From contig JAMXSV010000003.1 of assembly GCA_027559495.1 (NCBI GenBank), positions 744,001 through 808,000 of the forward strand: a stretch of DNA of 64,000 bases. Direction: 5' to 3'. Positions 24,469 through 36,395 of the stretch are shown here, in pieces. Position 1 is the first letter of the stretch. Each line of letters opens with the position of its first letter. This DNA is from Aurifilum marmelostoma. Lineage: Eukaryota > Ascomycota > Sordariomycetes > Diaporthales > Cryphonectriaceae. A model generated the notes under the pieces. That model was not told the DNA's origin and searched no databases. It was given only the letters and a program-made list of their open reading frames with translations. A program made the position numbers and the translations under genes.

Positions 24469-27400
24469 ATGGCCGCGATTTCCCTCGACATCTCCCGTAT
24501 CCAGGGAGCGAAAGAGATCAAGGAGTTCGTTCGATATCTCACTGAATTGCGTGCAGGCGGGCACGATGACGTCGTTATTGCCCAGGCACTCATGGCCGCT
24601 GTCGAGGAAGAACTCATCCACCCCAAGAATTTCAGGTAATCCATCCCTCAACTCTGGTCTATCCCTTTATCTAGCTGTAGGAAAGGCCTGTTCATGAGAA
24701 GAAATCACTGACCGCTGTCTCAGCGTCTTCCTCTCATGGTCTCGACACCCCGATGTCCTCATAATGAGTCTTCAATGCGAGTCTCGCGCCTCCATCCCCG
24801 CAGCAGCAATCAAAGAACTAAGCAAGCGTCCTCGCGAACGCAACCAATCCATATGGGCTGCGCTGCATGACACCAAGCTCCTCGTCCGGATATTCTCAGA
24901 GAGCTCTGTGGAAGAGGTCAAGGCCTTGTGCAACGCCATCAGCTGCACTGGTCGCGGCCTGAGGTCCAGCGACCGCCAAGAGGCCGTCGAGAATCTCCTG
25001 CGGGCTCTCTTGCCTGGCGTCTATACTTCTCATCCTGATGTCCAAACCAGGGACAGGCGTCCCCTGCAGCAGCTTTATGCCAAGATGCTCCCAGCCTGCT
25101 CTTCCCAATTCGTCGCAGAGGTGTTCAACGCTCGCGATCGGTCCAATCCGCTCTTCAGATGGAGGGACATGCCGAAGCTGCTACGCTATCATAGAGCTCT
25201 ATTCCAGGACCGTGCGCACGCGCATCTCTTTGGTTATGATGTGCCCCACGAGGCAGACAACCTTCACATTGAAGTCTTGCGCACGGATAAAGAATTCGCC
25301 CTGAAAGCCTTACGTGGACGGCTCGAGGGGAAAATCTCCGACCAGCGATGGTTCCACGTTGACGAACTGGACATCCTCCTTCCTATCGTGCATTGTTTGC
25401 TCAAGAAAAGGAATAGAGACGACAAGCTGCGCCTCGAGATACACGCCCTGGTAAAATTGGGCCTCGAGCTGAGGCGCAAGAACCCCAAGCTGTCCGGATA
25501 CGAGGCCGGCCAGCTGTGGTCCATCGCTCTGCGCGAGTGGAAGAAGCAGCCCGAATTGTACGAGGATCTCGTGGAGCTCGGCATGCAGCTGGGACTGGCT
25601 GGGTCTCCTCGAAATATCCCTCGTATCTATCTCGATGCGTCTAAAGACGTTTCTGAGGAGCTGAGGCCGCGTCTCCTTCGCCTTTACTGCCTTCATGTAC
25701 CCGAGAAGGGCGTGGATATCTTCGCAGACGAGAGCTTTGCTCCGCTTTCCGGACAGGACTGGCTGCGTGAGGTCTTCAATCACGTTGGGACCAGCAATAC
25801 GATAGAGATGTTGAGAAAGCTCCGCCAGGCCAATCCGAGGTTCAACTTTCTTACCGGGAGTTCCAGGACGTCCATCCTCAGCGTCCGGCGGATCACCTCG
25901 GAGGAGCATTTCAATGTCGATCTGCTGTTGACTCTCCTCCAGCGCCACGATCCTGACGTCCAGAAAAGGGCGAAGCTGGCTATCGACAACCTGCGGAGGC
26001 GAGCGGCGGTATCTAGAGACCAAGAGGAAAGGGCCACGTTCGCACAGGACGCCGTCCTTTACACGATAGCTCTTGGTGATCTGGATACCTACAGCGATAC
26101 CGTCAGCTGGCAGCAGCGCTTTGTGCAGGATTCACTGTCCATTAAGACGATCATGGACTATCAGTCAGTACTCACGGACGAAGGCGTCCGGCTACTCTCG
26201 GCCATACCCGACTCCGAGGTATTCGACCTCGCCTCTGCAGGATCGACGGATCCTCCGACCTTGATCTCAGTCAGAGACGACATGAGCAAGGCCGACGGGA
26301 TACTCAGGACATTGTACGAGACATACCGCATGGCCACGAGGTCACCGTCCTTTCAGGAAAATGACTGGTGGTCTGTCAAGGCGCTGTTCCAATACGTCTA
26401 CAAGCTGCGGGTATCGCGCATGGCATATCTGCAAGAGAAGCTAAAGGTTAAAATCAGCGAGATCCACGCGATGATCTGGAAGGAGCTCCTGTCCGCCATT
26501 CGGTGGCTGGACTATGAGGTGCTTGGCCAGCTAAGAGAACCACTCATGAGCCTGCTCGTGCAGTTGAGCCCATCCATGCTCGCTCAGGCAACGGGGGACC
26601 TGGTTCAGCTTGGCACCGAGCATGTAAAGGTACAGGACCGCACGAGCAGGGGTGAGGTGCTCGAGCAGATTTCGTACGATGCCGTAGTCATGCTCGCCAC
26701 GAGCGAAAAACCCGCCCTCGCCTCGCGACTCCTCGTGCAGACCATCATGGACCGCCCGGATGCCAGCGCATGGCACCGAAAGCTCCTCTCCGTCAGCTTC
26801 CTGAAGAAGCTCAGGGCGAGAGAGGCGCATGCTGTCCTCATGAACCTTGCCAAGTCTATCGGCGAGAAGCTGGAGGAACAGGCATACGTCAAGGTGGGCG
26901 AGGCCGAGAAGCCAAAACATGCGCCGCCGCAGTCCATCGTCAAGGTCACGACCGTGAAATACCTCGCCCAGCTCCTCAACAATGCCGAGTACGTCTCGCG
27001 CGAGTCCGCCATCGAGGTCCTGATCGAGCTGCTCACCATCGCGCAGCACCGGGATGTCCGCCTCGCCGCGCTCCACAGCCTCCTCTCCCTGCTCGAGAGC
27101 CTGTGCATCGAGGTGAAGGACAGGTGGGCAGAAAATGAGACCATCAACAGCATCCTGTGTGCTCTGGAAAAGATTGTGCCCGTAGCGGGAAGCATCAACG
27201 AACGACGCCCCCCGAGACCCGAAGACTGGACTGAGGCCGAAGCCACTGGAGCCCTCGGGTGGCCTCTGATCGCCGAAATCGAATGGCCTCGCAGGGCCCT
27301 GCCATTTCTCATGGAGGCTCTGCTGACGGCTGCAGATGGCCGGCGATACCCGGGGCTGAAGGCCATACAGTCTGCATTCGTCGATCGTATTATTCTTCCT

Positions 27401-28495
27401 GTCATCCGCAAGTCCCAGATCGAGCATGGCCACTGGGTTGATCTCTTCCTCGCCAAGCACAAAGCCCCTTTTACGTCAAGAGATCTTCCACCTGCTCCCC
27501 TGGTACCGGCAGCCTGTGGAGAGGTGCTCGTTTCTTACTACCCCCTGGTCGCCACCTCTCTGCTGCCGGACGTCAACGAATACGGCCTATTCCGCATTGC
27601 CCCCAAGCCTCAGATAAAACAGTTCAACTCGACCGTGGAAGCAGATGTCAAAAAGAATCGGATGAGCCTCGAGGCCACACAATGGATTTCTGCCTACGAT
27701 CTGCCTCGTCGTCCCTTCAGAGAGTTCGAGACGGCCATCCTGCTGCAGATCCTCAATAAGGATTGGGGTGCTCATGCGCGCGTGGATTACCATCCGCTGC
27801 TGAGCTGCATATGTCAGCATGCGACACTGTATCTAGACGACTATCAGAATTTCGTCGGTGTGTGGGAAGACTTCATGAGGGCTCTTGCGCCCAAGGCGCG
27901 GATAACTCTGGAGCCGAAAAAATATGCCCAGTGGCGAGAGAGAGAAGGGGTCGTTGTGCAGCACATCATCCAGCAGATCAGGAAGAGGAAGGACCAAGAC
28001 AGAAGCCGCATCCTGCCGTCGACATTCAGACAGCAGCTTTGGCTTCTGTCTTTCCCAGCCGTGCGCGACACGGATGAGGAATGCCGGGGTCTGGTCAACC
28101 AGCTCGAGGACCTCCTACTGGCTCAATTGCAAGAGGAGGACCAGGTTTTCCGCTGTTCCGACCTGGCCGGCGATGTCATTGGCGTTCTGGAGCTATTCGA
28201 GACCGAAGGACAGAGGTGCGATATCGCATACGAGCTCGGCAAGCTCTCTGTGAGGGCAGAGGCCGAGGGCAGCGTCTTGCGACAGGCAAAGCACGCACTG
28301 GATCTGATCAAGGTGGAGGTGGCAACGAAAGTCTTTGACGGTTACAAGAACCAGGAAGGCTTCAACAGGGATAGAGTGGCTGAGCGCCTCAGGGAATGGG
28401 CAGCCTCTGATTCTGGTGTCGTGAGGGAGAAAGCCTTTCAGTGGAACGTGGCCTGGAGTCACGAGCGCACCTTTTTGGACATTTTCTTTCATTAG
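24469..28495 (+). CDS. Large helical (HEAT/ARM-like) protein of unknown function
   Basis: Two exons, 24469-24635 and 24724-28495, joined across an 88-nt intron (GTAATC donor, CTGAC-like branch site, CAG acceptor). Product 1312 residues. The sequence is almost entirely amphipathic helix pairs with regular Leu/Ala spacing, for example EVLIELLTIAQHRDVRLAAL and HSLLSLLESLCIEV near 27010-27110, which look like HEAT or armadillo-type repeats. There is no signal peptide, membrane segment, catalytic motif or low-complexity region. The gene is intact over nearly 4 kb, so it is under selection. HEAT proteins are usually scaffolds; nothing here tells which complex. It converges on the SNU66 gene with 677 bases between stops. 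Confidence 0.8.
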
Positions 28496-29172
28496 GGATA
28501 TTTTAGGTCGAGCAATGCTTTTGCAGCAAACCCCGTAGGACCCAAACTTTCTGAGTGGGAAACAGGGCAAGCTTATATACTCTGGTCAGATTACCTAAAA
28601 CAAGACTTGTTTTGGCAAGTCAAGAGAAAAGAAGGGCGGCCCCAAGTATCCCAAGTATTTACATGTTATCATCACTTGATACGGGTCGCTATGCACCATG
28701 ACCGTAGGCACACTTATGCTCCGGGGAAAGCAGCAGAAAAGAAACCTATATGGGTAGAGGAAGGAAGAAAGAAAGAAAGAAAGGAAAAAAAAAAGACCTT
28801 CCTCGATGGAGAAGCATGCGAGCTCAAAAGGCTGAACGATCTTTTGAAAGTCAAGTTAGTAGATCACACAAGACGTGGGAGTTTTTCTCACCTGCCCAGC
28901 TGGAAGCTAGCCTCTCATGGTGTCAGCACAAGTACATCTCGATCTTTCTTTCTTGGGGCGGAAAGTTGCCATGAGGCGAGGGTAGAACCACCTTTTCTTT
29001 TCAAGTATCTTCCCAATGCAGTCTATCGATACAGCCAGCGATCCAAAGTAGTGCACTCTTCTCTTTGCCTTCCCCTTCCCCCCCCCCCCCCCCCTTTCCC
29101 CGGCCTCCTTTTCTTTTCTTTTCTTTTCTTTTTTTCTTTTTCTTCTTTCTTTCCACGAGAGCAGCCAGCGGC
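28496..29172. other. Convergent 3' spacer
   Basis: Spacer between two convergent stops. It holds a GAAA-type run (28765-28795), the C17 run and a T-rich run (29108-29150). No gene: the long open frame crossing it on the + strand is the antisense shadow of SNU66. Confidence 0.6.
29078..29094. repeat. C17 homopolymer
   Basis: Seventeen consecutive C, 79 bases beyond the SNU66 stop on its 3' side. Longest C run in the window. Confidence 0.85.
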
Positions 29173-31143
29173 TCATGCCAGCCTGACGCCGGCCTCCTTT
29201 CGCTTCTTGGTCTGCTGGGCCGTGGCGTTGGACATGCCGGCCTCCTGGCTGGCGTCAAAGATGCTCGTGGCCATGCGCCGCTTCTCCTGCTCGACCTTGG
29301 ACAGCTTCTTGTCCGTCTTGCCCTTGCCGCTGGTCTTGCCGTGGAACTGGTGCGACAGCTCCTTGAAGGCCTCCTTCTGGCTGAGGTGGCGGCCCATGTC
29401 GTCGACGTACTTGAGCTCGACGTTGAACCTGTACTTCTTGAGGAGGCCGGCGCGGATGCTCGACAGCTTGAACTCGCGCTCCGCGTTCTGCTTGCGGGCG
29501 TACTCCTCCCGGTCGCGCGCGCTGAGCCGGTCCAGGAAGCCGCTGGACCGGTCCCGCTCGCGCTGCCTCTTGGCGTCCTCGTCGACCTGCGCGATGAGCC
29601 GCGCCTGCTCGGCGAGGAAGAGCTCCCTCTGCCGGAAGTGCTCGTTCTTCTGGGCGCCCTCGGTCGTGGCGTCGATGATGTTGCGCTCCTTGAGGAGCGC
29701 GAGCGTCGCCCCCAGGCCCTGCGCCACGTACTTTTCCTCCTCGACACCGGTCGTGGTGAGGTCCTCTGGCGCCTCGGATATGCCCCTCCCGGCAGACTCC
29801 CTGTCGATCTGCGGCGCGTTCTCCATCTCCTCGTCCGACGAGTCGGCGTCCATCGCGGTGACCGGTTCTCTTGATTTCGACCTCTTGCGCGGCCGCACGT
29901 CCTCGTCCAGCTCGGGCTTGTTGATGGCGCTCAGGAACTCGGTCGTCTCGTCCACGACGAGCCCTCCTTGCTCGCCATCCTGGCCGGCGTCCTCGGCGTC
30001 CTGGTCTGCCTCTGCCCTGAGCTGCCTCGCGATGTCTTGTGGCCGCATCCGCTTCTGCTTCTTGAGCGCCTGCCTCCTCTGGAGAGCGAGCGAGTTCTGC
30101 AGGTCGTCGTCGTCCACGAACGCGTCGTCTGTGACTTTCCGCTTCTTGGCCACGGGCAGGTCGATGTCCATCGTGTCAGCACCAGGCGCCGTCTGGTCTG
30201 CTGAGAACATGGCATCGTCGTCATCCCGCTGGCGGGTTGACTTTGCCTTCTTCTTCTTCTTCGGCTTCTTGACCTTGATCTCTGAGGCATCCAGGTAGTC
30301 CGAGGTGGGTGCGTCCTTCATGATATCGACATCCAGGTTCTGTATCGTCTTTCTCTCCCCCCTCCCGGCTGCAGGACCCTCTAGTATATCGGCCAGATCC
30401 CCGATCGTGCCAGACGTGTCGAGCGTGAATGCCTTCTTCTTCTTGCCGTTGATCTCTTCGTCATACTGGGCCAGAATGCTGCGCTCGCCCGTCTCGTCGA
30501 TGTCGTTAGGGTCATAGACGGGCCGCTTCTTCTTCAGGTCCAGCCTCTCGCCGAGCTTCTCCTGCTCCCGCAGCTGCAGGTTCTCGAGCTCGTCCCCCTC
30601 GTCGTCGTTGTCCAGCACGGTGTTGTCCTTGAGGGTGAGGATCTGGTCGTCGCCGTCGAGAAACGTCGACATGTCGTGGCCGACCTTGACACCGGCCAGG
30701 TCCTTGGAGGAGTACTCGGCGGCCAGGGCAGCAGCCTTCGCAGCAGCCTCGGCCTCCTCGTCCTGCCTCCTCGCCTCGGCAATCCTCCTCTGCTTCTTCT
30801 TCATGCCCTTGATCCACGCCTTGGCGTCGCCGTCGGCGCCGTCGTCCAGCTCGCCGAGCCCCCTGCCCTTGAGCGTCGCATGGCGCTGTGCCTTCTCGCG
30901 CTCCTTCTTGATGGCGGCAAGGCGTGCCTCGCGCTCCCGCTTTGTCTTCTCCGCTTCCAGGACCCGTCGGTAGTTGTCGCCGGCCGCAGCCTCGCGCGTC
31001 TCGATGGTGCTTGCGGGCTCCTCGTCGTCGGGTTTGGAGGCTTCTCTGGAGGGCGCGGTCGGGGCGGCGTTGGGCACGGGCAAGGGCTTCAGGCCCATGG
31101 CCTTGCGCACCTTGTTCAGCTCCTCGATCGTGTTGGCGTCCAT
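29173..31143 (-). CDS. SNU66: SART-1/Snu66 tri-snRNP component
   Basis: Single exon, 656 residues. Start at 31143 (MDANTIEELNKVRKAMGLKP), preferred over an in-frame non-ATG extension. The opening IEELNKVRKAMGLKPLP is the SART-1 family signature; next come charged coiled coils (YRRVLEAEKTKREREARL), the block AGVKVGHDMSTFLDGDDQIL with LTLKDNTVLD, then KKRPVYDPND, all family-typical. The C-terminus has another conserved part (GLGATLALLKERNIID; YVDDMGRHLSQKEAFKELSH) and ends KKRKEAGVRLA. SART-1/Snu66 joins the U4/U6.U5 tri-snRNP and is needed for pre-mRNA splicing in the nucleus. Length is near that of yeast Snu66 (about 590). No frame break or intron. It converges with the 1312-residue protein and is divergent from nothing close. 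Confidence 0.93.
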   Translation of the reverse strand: MDANTIEELNKVRKAMGLKPLPVPNAAPTAPSREASKPDDEEPASTIETREAAAGDNYRRVLEAEKTKREREARLAAIKKEREKAQRHATLKGRGLGELDDGADGDAKAWIKGMKKKQRRIAEARRQDEEAEAAAKAAALAAEYSSKDLAGVKVGHDMSTFLDGDDQILTLKDNTVLDNDDEGDELENLQLREQEKLGERLDLKKKRPVYDPNDIDETGERSILAQYDEEINGKKKKAFTLDTSGTIGDLADILEGPAAGRGERKTIQNLDVDIMKDAPTSDYLDASEIKVKKPKKKKKAKSTRQRDDDDAMFSADQTAPGADTMDIDLPVAKKRKVTDDAFVDDDDLQNSLALQRRQALKKQKRMRPQDIARQLRAEADQDAEDAGQDGEQGGLVVDETTEFLSAINKPELDEDVRPRKRSKSREPVTAMDADSSDEEMENAPQIDRESAGRGISEAPEDLTTTGVEEEKYVAQGLGATLALLKERNIIDATTEGAQKNEHFRQRELFLAEQARLIAQVDEDAKRQRERDRSSGFLDRLSARDREEYARKQNAEREFKLSSIRAGLLKKYRFNVELKYVDDMGRHLSQKEAFKELSHQFHGKTSGKGKTDKKLSKVEQEKRRMATSIFDASQEAGMSNATAQQTKKRKEAGVRLA

Positions 31144-31414
31144 CTTGATCAATAGGCCTGTAATGTTTTCCTATTCAAGCGCTAGATACGCGACGGACAA
31201 TAGAGGGAGAGAGGGTGGTGGCGGTGGTGGTGGTTGTTGTCGTGACGAAGGAGAGAAGGACGCGAAGTTTGGGCCGAGGATTGGTTAGAGGGCCAACCTT
31301 GCTTGACTGAGTGACTTGATTACGTAATGTATACCACTCTATAGATAATAGTGTTCAAGGTCCATTTTATTATTATCAAAAGCTCCTCTTTTCGGTCCTG
31401 GACATCTCGCTCTC

Positions 31415-31436
31415 TTTTTTTTTTTTTTTTTTTTTT
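31415..31436. repeat. T22 homopolymer
   Basis: Twenty-two T in a row, 270 bases upstream of the SNU66 start. Confidence 0.85.
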
Positions 31437-32881
31437 CCCCTTCCTCTTTTTCGCGTTTGTTTCTCTCTCAAGGCCATCATCACAGAGTTGTCCAGTAATA
31501 GATGTCCTGTCCGCTCTTGTGAATTCGGTGCTCGATTGATATTACAAGAGGAAATAATGATCAGCCATCACCACATCAAGCCAGTTTCCAGTTGACAGGA
31601 ACCAGAGCAGCTGATGTCTACTGGCCTCTCTAATGGACTCGGTCTTCACCGGATTCACCTTATTCTACACTGTTGATCGGTATCGTTGAACAGTGAGGCT
31701 GAAGAGAACCATGGCCCTTGGGTGGGAATCATGATTACCTACCTACCAATTTTCACAATATCTGTTGGATGGAAACTGTTGATCTCGTAGAAGCTGATGA
31801 GAGGGAGGCCCTTCGAGAAACAGAAGCAGAAACGATGTCATGCGCGCCGATCATGCCATCATCATTGGGCATCACGCTGATTATGATCACCATCGCCTTC
31901 GCCAACGACAAAGAACGCGGTGGCCACGAGAGACGAACGAACATCTTGCCTCTTCCAGAGCCAATGACACCTCCTCCATGCAGAGCCCAGAGGCAGCTGC
32001 TCGGCCCTCGCCCCCTCGTGCTCACACCTGTGTGGCTCGCCAGTAACGATGTCGGTCCCTGGAGCACGCGCCAGCCTGGGACTGTGCCGCGCAGCCTGGA
32101 GCTATTCCCTTTCCTGGCGCCGCCGTGATGCCATCACGGCCTCGACTCGGCCCTTCTTCGTGGGATACGACTCGCCAGACTCTCTTTCCGGAAGAGGAGG
32201 ACTTTTGTTGGTCAAGTGTCTCCCGCGCGATTGCCGGGCGTCTCTCGACCTTGCTGCCCAGCCAGCTTGTTTTTTTTTTGGTGAAAATTTTATTTTATTT
32301 TTCTTCCTTTCCTCTTTTTCTTTTGCCTTGCGCAAGGAAAAGGGGGAGGAGTGGATGCTCGCCCAGGGCAGGGCAGGCAGTGTGCATATAGGCAGACAAG
32401 GACTTGGTCCTTTTGCCCCCCCCCCCACGCTGCGATCGCCTCGAAGCGAGGTCATTGACACCTGGCTGCCACGGCTCCTCCCGGACAGGTGCTCCCTTGG
32501 TTTCCTGTCACCTGGAATTGACCGACATGTAGCCGGGACCGACGCAAGCTCGCTCTCCTGGGTGGGCCGACCTGGGTTTTTTTGACAGGTATGACAGCCA
32601 AGGGATTGCCCGCCTGTCGGCCGGAGATTGTGGTCTCGGTTCTTCCCCGGATGATCTTCCCCGCGATCTTGAGGGTGGTGTGGGTAGTGGTACTAAGAAG
32701 CCGGTTGGTTTCTTGTTCTGGGGGTCCTGGGGAAAGTTAATAGTGTAGTGCTGCCTTCACACCACCGAGCTGCATCCCGGGATCTCTCTCTCTCTCTATC
32801 TCTCTTGTTGGAGTCTAAGCGAGGGTTACTGTCTCTTTCCCCTCTGGCCCAGGAGCTGCTACTGCACCTTGACGTGCATGA

Positions 32882-32918
32882 GTGTGTGTGTGTGTGTATG
32901 TATGTGTGTGTGTGTGTG
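32882..32918. repeat. TG microsatellite
   Basis: Interrupted (TG)n with TA steps in the middle, in the long glucoamylase upstream region. Confidence 0.85.
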
Positions 32919-33719
32919 ATGACGGGCCGAATTCACCAACGTAGGAGAAGAAACAAAAGCAGGGCAGTGGCCTCGAATAAGAGGGAGGGAGAGAGGGAGA
33001 GAGAGGGAGGGAGGGTTGAGTTGTCCCGGGCCGCAGTGCAGCAGCAGGTCTCCTTGGCCCGACAGCACGCCCTGCATGCCCAAGTCGTAGCCACGTCCGG
33101 GCCACATCACATGTCTCTGTAGCCGTCATGATACAGTAGTCGGCCAGGCCATGCCAGGCCAGCTGCCCCAAAGAGGACTGCGTTCCGGCGTTGCCCCCAT
33201 CGGCACAAGGGGACCACACACCCTGATCAGTCGGGCCGTTCAAAGATTTTTTTTTTGTTTTTTTATTTCCTCCTTCTTCTCCTCTCCCCTCTGTGTTAAC
33301 CCCCCACTCCCCTTTCATCATCTCTCTTGGAAATTCTTGTGATTTCCTTGTGCGGTTGAGGGCGTGGGGTCCTCGCCTTGGCTGCCCGACGTGCTGTGCC
33401 ACCGCCTCCTCCCTTACCCCGGAACAAACCCCACAAAACGGCCGAATAGAGTCGGGGGGGGGGGGGGGAAGAGGAGACCTGGGCCCTCAATCACATGCCA
33501 ACTCTACCTTTAACTCTACTTACAAGCTACTGTGGCTGCCACGTCCTTCCTCCTTCCCTCTTCAGCCTAGGGAGGCACAACGTCTCCACCCGTGACGATC
33601 ATTGGGTCATTGGGGGAAGAACGGAATGAGGGGGCCGGGTTGTAATAGTAAACATGCACGAAATGAGCCGGTTCCTGCGCCAAGTGTGTGGTGGTTGGTG
33701 ATGCTGTAGCTTCAGCCTG

Positions 33720-33720
<1 letters not shown>

Positions 33721-33757
<37 letters not shown>
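33721..33757. repeat. TC microsatellite
   Basis: (TC)n with one CC interruption, about 500 bases upstream of the glucoamylase start. Confidence 0.85.
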
Positions 33758-33759
<2 letters not shown>

Positions 33760-34083
33760 CCTCTGGCTCTCTCGACGCAGGTACCCCAGCTGCGTCTATC
33801 TGCTTTGGGAGATCTGAGGTAGCATCCCGGCATCACATCGGCGCTTCTAGACTTTTGGTTTGCACACCTGCATCGTGGGGACGGGGGAGAGAAGAAGAGA
33901 AAAAAAAAAAAAAAACACACAGACGCGAAGACACACACACCAAGACGGGAACCGGGTCACGAGGGAGTCATTCACCAGCTTGCTTGGACTGGGGGAGTCG
34001 GCGGCGGGGGGGGGCGGTTCTCCCAACCAGAAAGTTTAAACGAACACGACCAGGACCAGGACCCAGGTTCAGGGAGAGATAGA

Positions 34084-34092
34084 TATATAAAA
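34084..34092 (+). promoter_or_regulatory. TATA box of the glucoamylase gene
   Basis: A good TATATAAAA sits 40 bases before the first in-frame ATG (34124) and 166 bases before the signal-peptide ATG (34250). With a start of transcription about 30 bases downstream, the first ATG would be nearly at the mRNA end, which favours use of 34250. Confidence 0.55.
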
Positions 34093-34136
34093 GATTCACG
34101 TCCGCCCTCTCCTCAAGGTCGAGATGATCGTGTCTT

Positions 34137-34138
<2 letters not shown>

Positions 34139-34183
<45 letters not shown>
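34139..34183 (+). repeat. (GCA)15 trinucleotide repeat
   Basis: Fifteen GCA triplets in the leader of the glucoamylase gene. In frame with the coding sequence they would encode 15 Ala if translation began at 34124. Confidence 0.85.
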
Positions 34184-34184
<1 letters not shown>

Positions 34185-34249
34185 CACCTCCACAGCCGGC
34201 CAACCTGACCACCTCCCATCCTGCCGCAGCTCCTCCAGGCCAGCCCATC

Positions 34250-36395
34250 ATGAGCGGCCTCACCTCCCTCCTCGTCCTGGGCGCCTATGCCTTCCAGTCG
34301 GTCCTGGGCCGCCCCGAGGCCAGCCGGGTGCACGCCGACATCGTCAAGCGCTCCGTCGACAGCTTCATCGCCACCGAGAGCCCCATCGCCGTCAGCCGCA
34401 TGCTCTGCAACATCGGCTCCACGGGCTGCTACGCGTCGGGCGTGCACTCGGGCGTCGTCATCGCCAGCCCCTCCAAGAACAACCCGGACTACTTCTACAC
34501 CTGGACCAGGGACTCTGCCCTGACCTTCAAGGAGATCATCGACCTCTTTGCCGACGACTACAACACCACCCTGCAGACCGAGATCCAGAACTACATTGCC
34601 TCCCAGGCCCTCGTCCAGGGCGTGACCAACCCCTCGGGCTCCCTCACCAGCGGTGGTCTCGGCCTGGCCGAGCCCAAGTTCAATGTTGACCTCACTGCCT
34701 TTACCGGCGCCTGGGGTAAGTCTCTAGACCTGTCTCCCTCCTCCTCCTCCTCCTCTTCAACACTGCTCGCTCTTTTTTTTTCTTTGATACTGACATCATC
34801 TTCTTCTTCTTCTCTCTTTCTCAGGGAGACCCCAGAGAGACGGCCCTGCTCTTCGGTCGATCGCCCTCATCACCTACGCCAACTGGCTGATCGACAATGG
34901 CTACGACTCGACAGTGACCAGCATCCTGTGGCCCATTATCGAGAATGACCTCAACTACGTCGCCCAGTACTGGTGAGTCTTTTTTGTCTTTGCTGTTGTC
35001 TCTGTGTCCGATCCTGGTGTAGAAACGAGAGAGAGAGAGAGAGAGAGAACCCCAATACTAAGACGACCCTCGCAAAACAACAGGAACCAGACCGGATACG
35101 ACCTCTGGGAGGAGGTCTCGGGCAGCTCCTTCTTCACCATCGCGAACCAGCACCGCGCGCTCGTGCAGGGCGCGACGCTGGCCTCGTACCTGGGCGAGAC
35201 GGCGACGGGCTACAGCGGCGTGGCGCCGCAGGTCCTGTGCTTCCTGCAGAGCTTCTGGTCGGCGTCGGGCGGCTACATCGTGGCCAACACCAACGTCAAC
35301 AACGGGCGCACGGGCAAGGACACCAACACGCTGCTCGCGTCCATCTCGACCTTCGACCCCGTGGCCGGGTGCGACCAGGCGACCTTCCAGCCCTGCAGCG
35401 ACCGGGCCCTGGCCAACCACAAGGTGGTGACGGACTCGTTCCGCACCGTGTACGGCATCAACTCGGGCATCGCAGAGGGCACCGCCGTCGCCGTCGGCCG
35501 GTACCCCGAGGACACGTACTACAACGGCAACCCGTGGTACCTGTGCACGCTGGCCGCCGCCGAGCAGCTGTACGACGCCCTCATCGTCTGGGACGCCCAG
35601 GGCTACATCCAGGTCACCTCGACCTCGCTCGCCTTCTTCCAGGACCTCGTCTCCTCCGTCACCGCCGGCACCTACAACAGCACCTCGGCCACCTACGCCG
35701 CCCTGTACGACGCCGTCCTCGGCTACGCCGACGGCTACATGAACGTCGTCGCCACCTACGCCGCCTCCAACGGCTCCCTCTCGGAGCAGTTCGACAAGTC
35801 CTCCGGCACCCCGCTGTCCGCCTACGACCTGACCTGGTCCTACGCCGCCTTCCTCTCCGCCGCCAACCGCCGCGCAGGGCTCGTCCCGGCCTCCTGGATC
35901 GCCAACGGCAACGCCGTCCCCGCCACCTGCGCCGCCACCTCCGTCGTCGGCACCTACTCCTCCGCCACCGCCACCTCCTTCCCGGCCTCCCAGACCCCTC
36001 AGTCCGGCTACACCACCACCGCCACCGCCGTCCCCGTGACCTCGACCATCGCCACGGGGACCACCACCACTACCGCCGCCGGCTCCTGCGCCACCAGCAT
36101 CGCCGTCACCTTCCACGAGCTCGTCACCACCACCTACGGCGAGACCATCAAGATCTCGGGCAACATCGCCTCCCTCGGCAGCTGGGACACGAGCGCCGCC
36201 GTCGCCCTCAACGCCAACTCGTACACCTCGAGCAACCCGCTCTGGGCCGTCACCGTCACCCTGGCCCCCAACCAGGTCATCCAGTACAAGTACATCAACG
36301 TCGCCACGGACGGCTCTGTCACCTGGGAGGCGGACCCCAACCACACCGTCACTCTCGGGTGCACGGCTACCACCATCTCCAACACCTGGCAGTAA
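34250..36395 (+). CDS. gla-1: Secreted glucoamylase, GH15 with CBM20
   Basis: Exons 34250-34715, 34825-34972 and 35084-36395; introns of 109 and 111 nt, the second carrying a GA run. From 34250 the product is 641 residues. A signal peptide (MSGLTSLLVLGAYAFQSVLG) precedes a short propeptide ending at a Kex2-type KR, then the GH15 domain. The general acid is Glu214 in YDLWEEV and the base is Glu439 in SEQFDKSSG. A Thr/Ser-rich linker (about 36040-36085) leads to a C-terminal CBM20 starch-binding domain (VTFHELVTTTYGETIKISGN ... WTVTLAPNQ-like strands). The enzyme removes glucose from the non-reducing ends of starch outside the cell. Order, introns and length match Neurospora gla-1. An in-frame ATG at 34124 would add 42 residues including Ala15 and bury the signal peptide. 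Confidence 0.95.

Larger units (their letters stand above)
31144..34083. other. Long intergenic region upstream of glucoamylase
   Basis: About 2.9 kb with no supported gene, probably the promoters of SNU66 (near 31.2 kb) and glucoamylase (near 34 kb). It is unusually rich in simple repeats: T22 (31415-31436), TG (32882-32918), GA-rich (32980-33012), G15 (33454-33468), TC (33721-33757) and A runs near 33900. An open frame of 178 codons at 32049-32585 has no protein character. Confidence 0.55.

Noticed and set aside
28607..30298. 563-codon open frame on the + strand across SNU66
   Set aside because: It is the antisense shadow of a well-supported gene and reads as Ser/Arg/Leu low-complexity text.
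32049..32585. 178-codon open frame on the + strand
   Set aside because: Contains Phe runs from T tracts and no protein-like structure.
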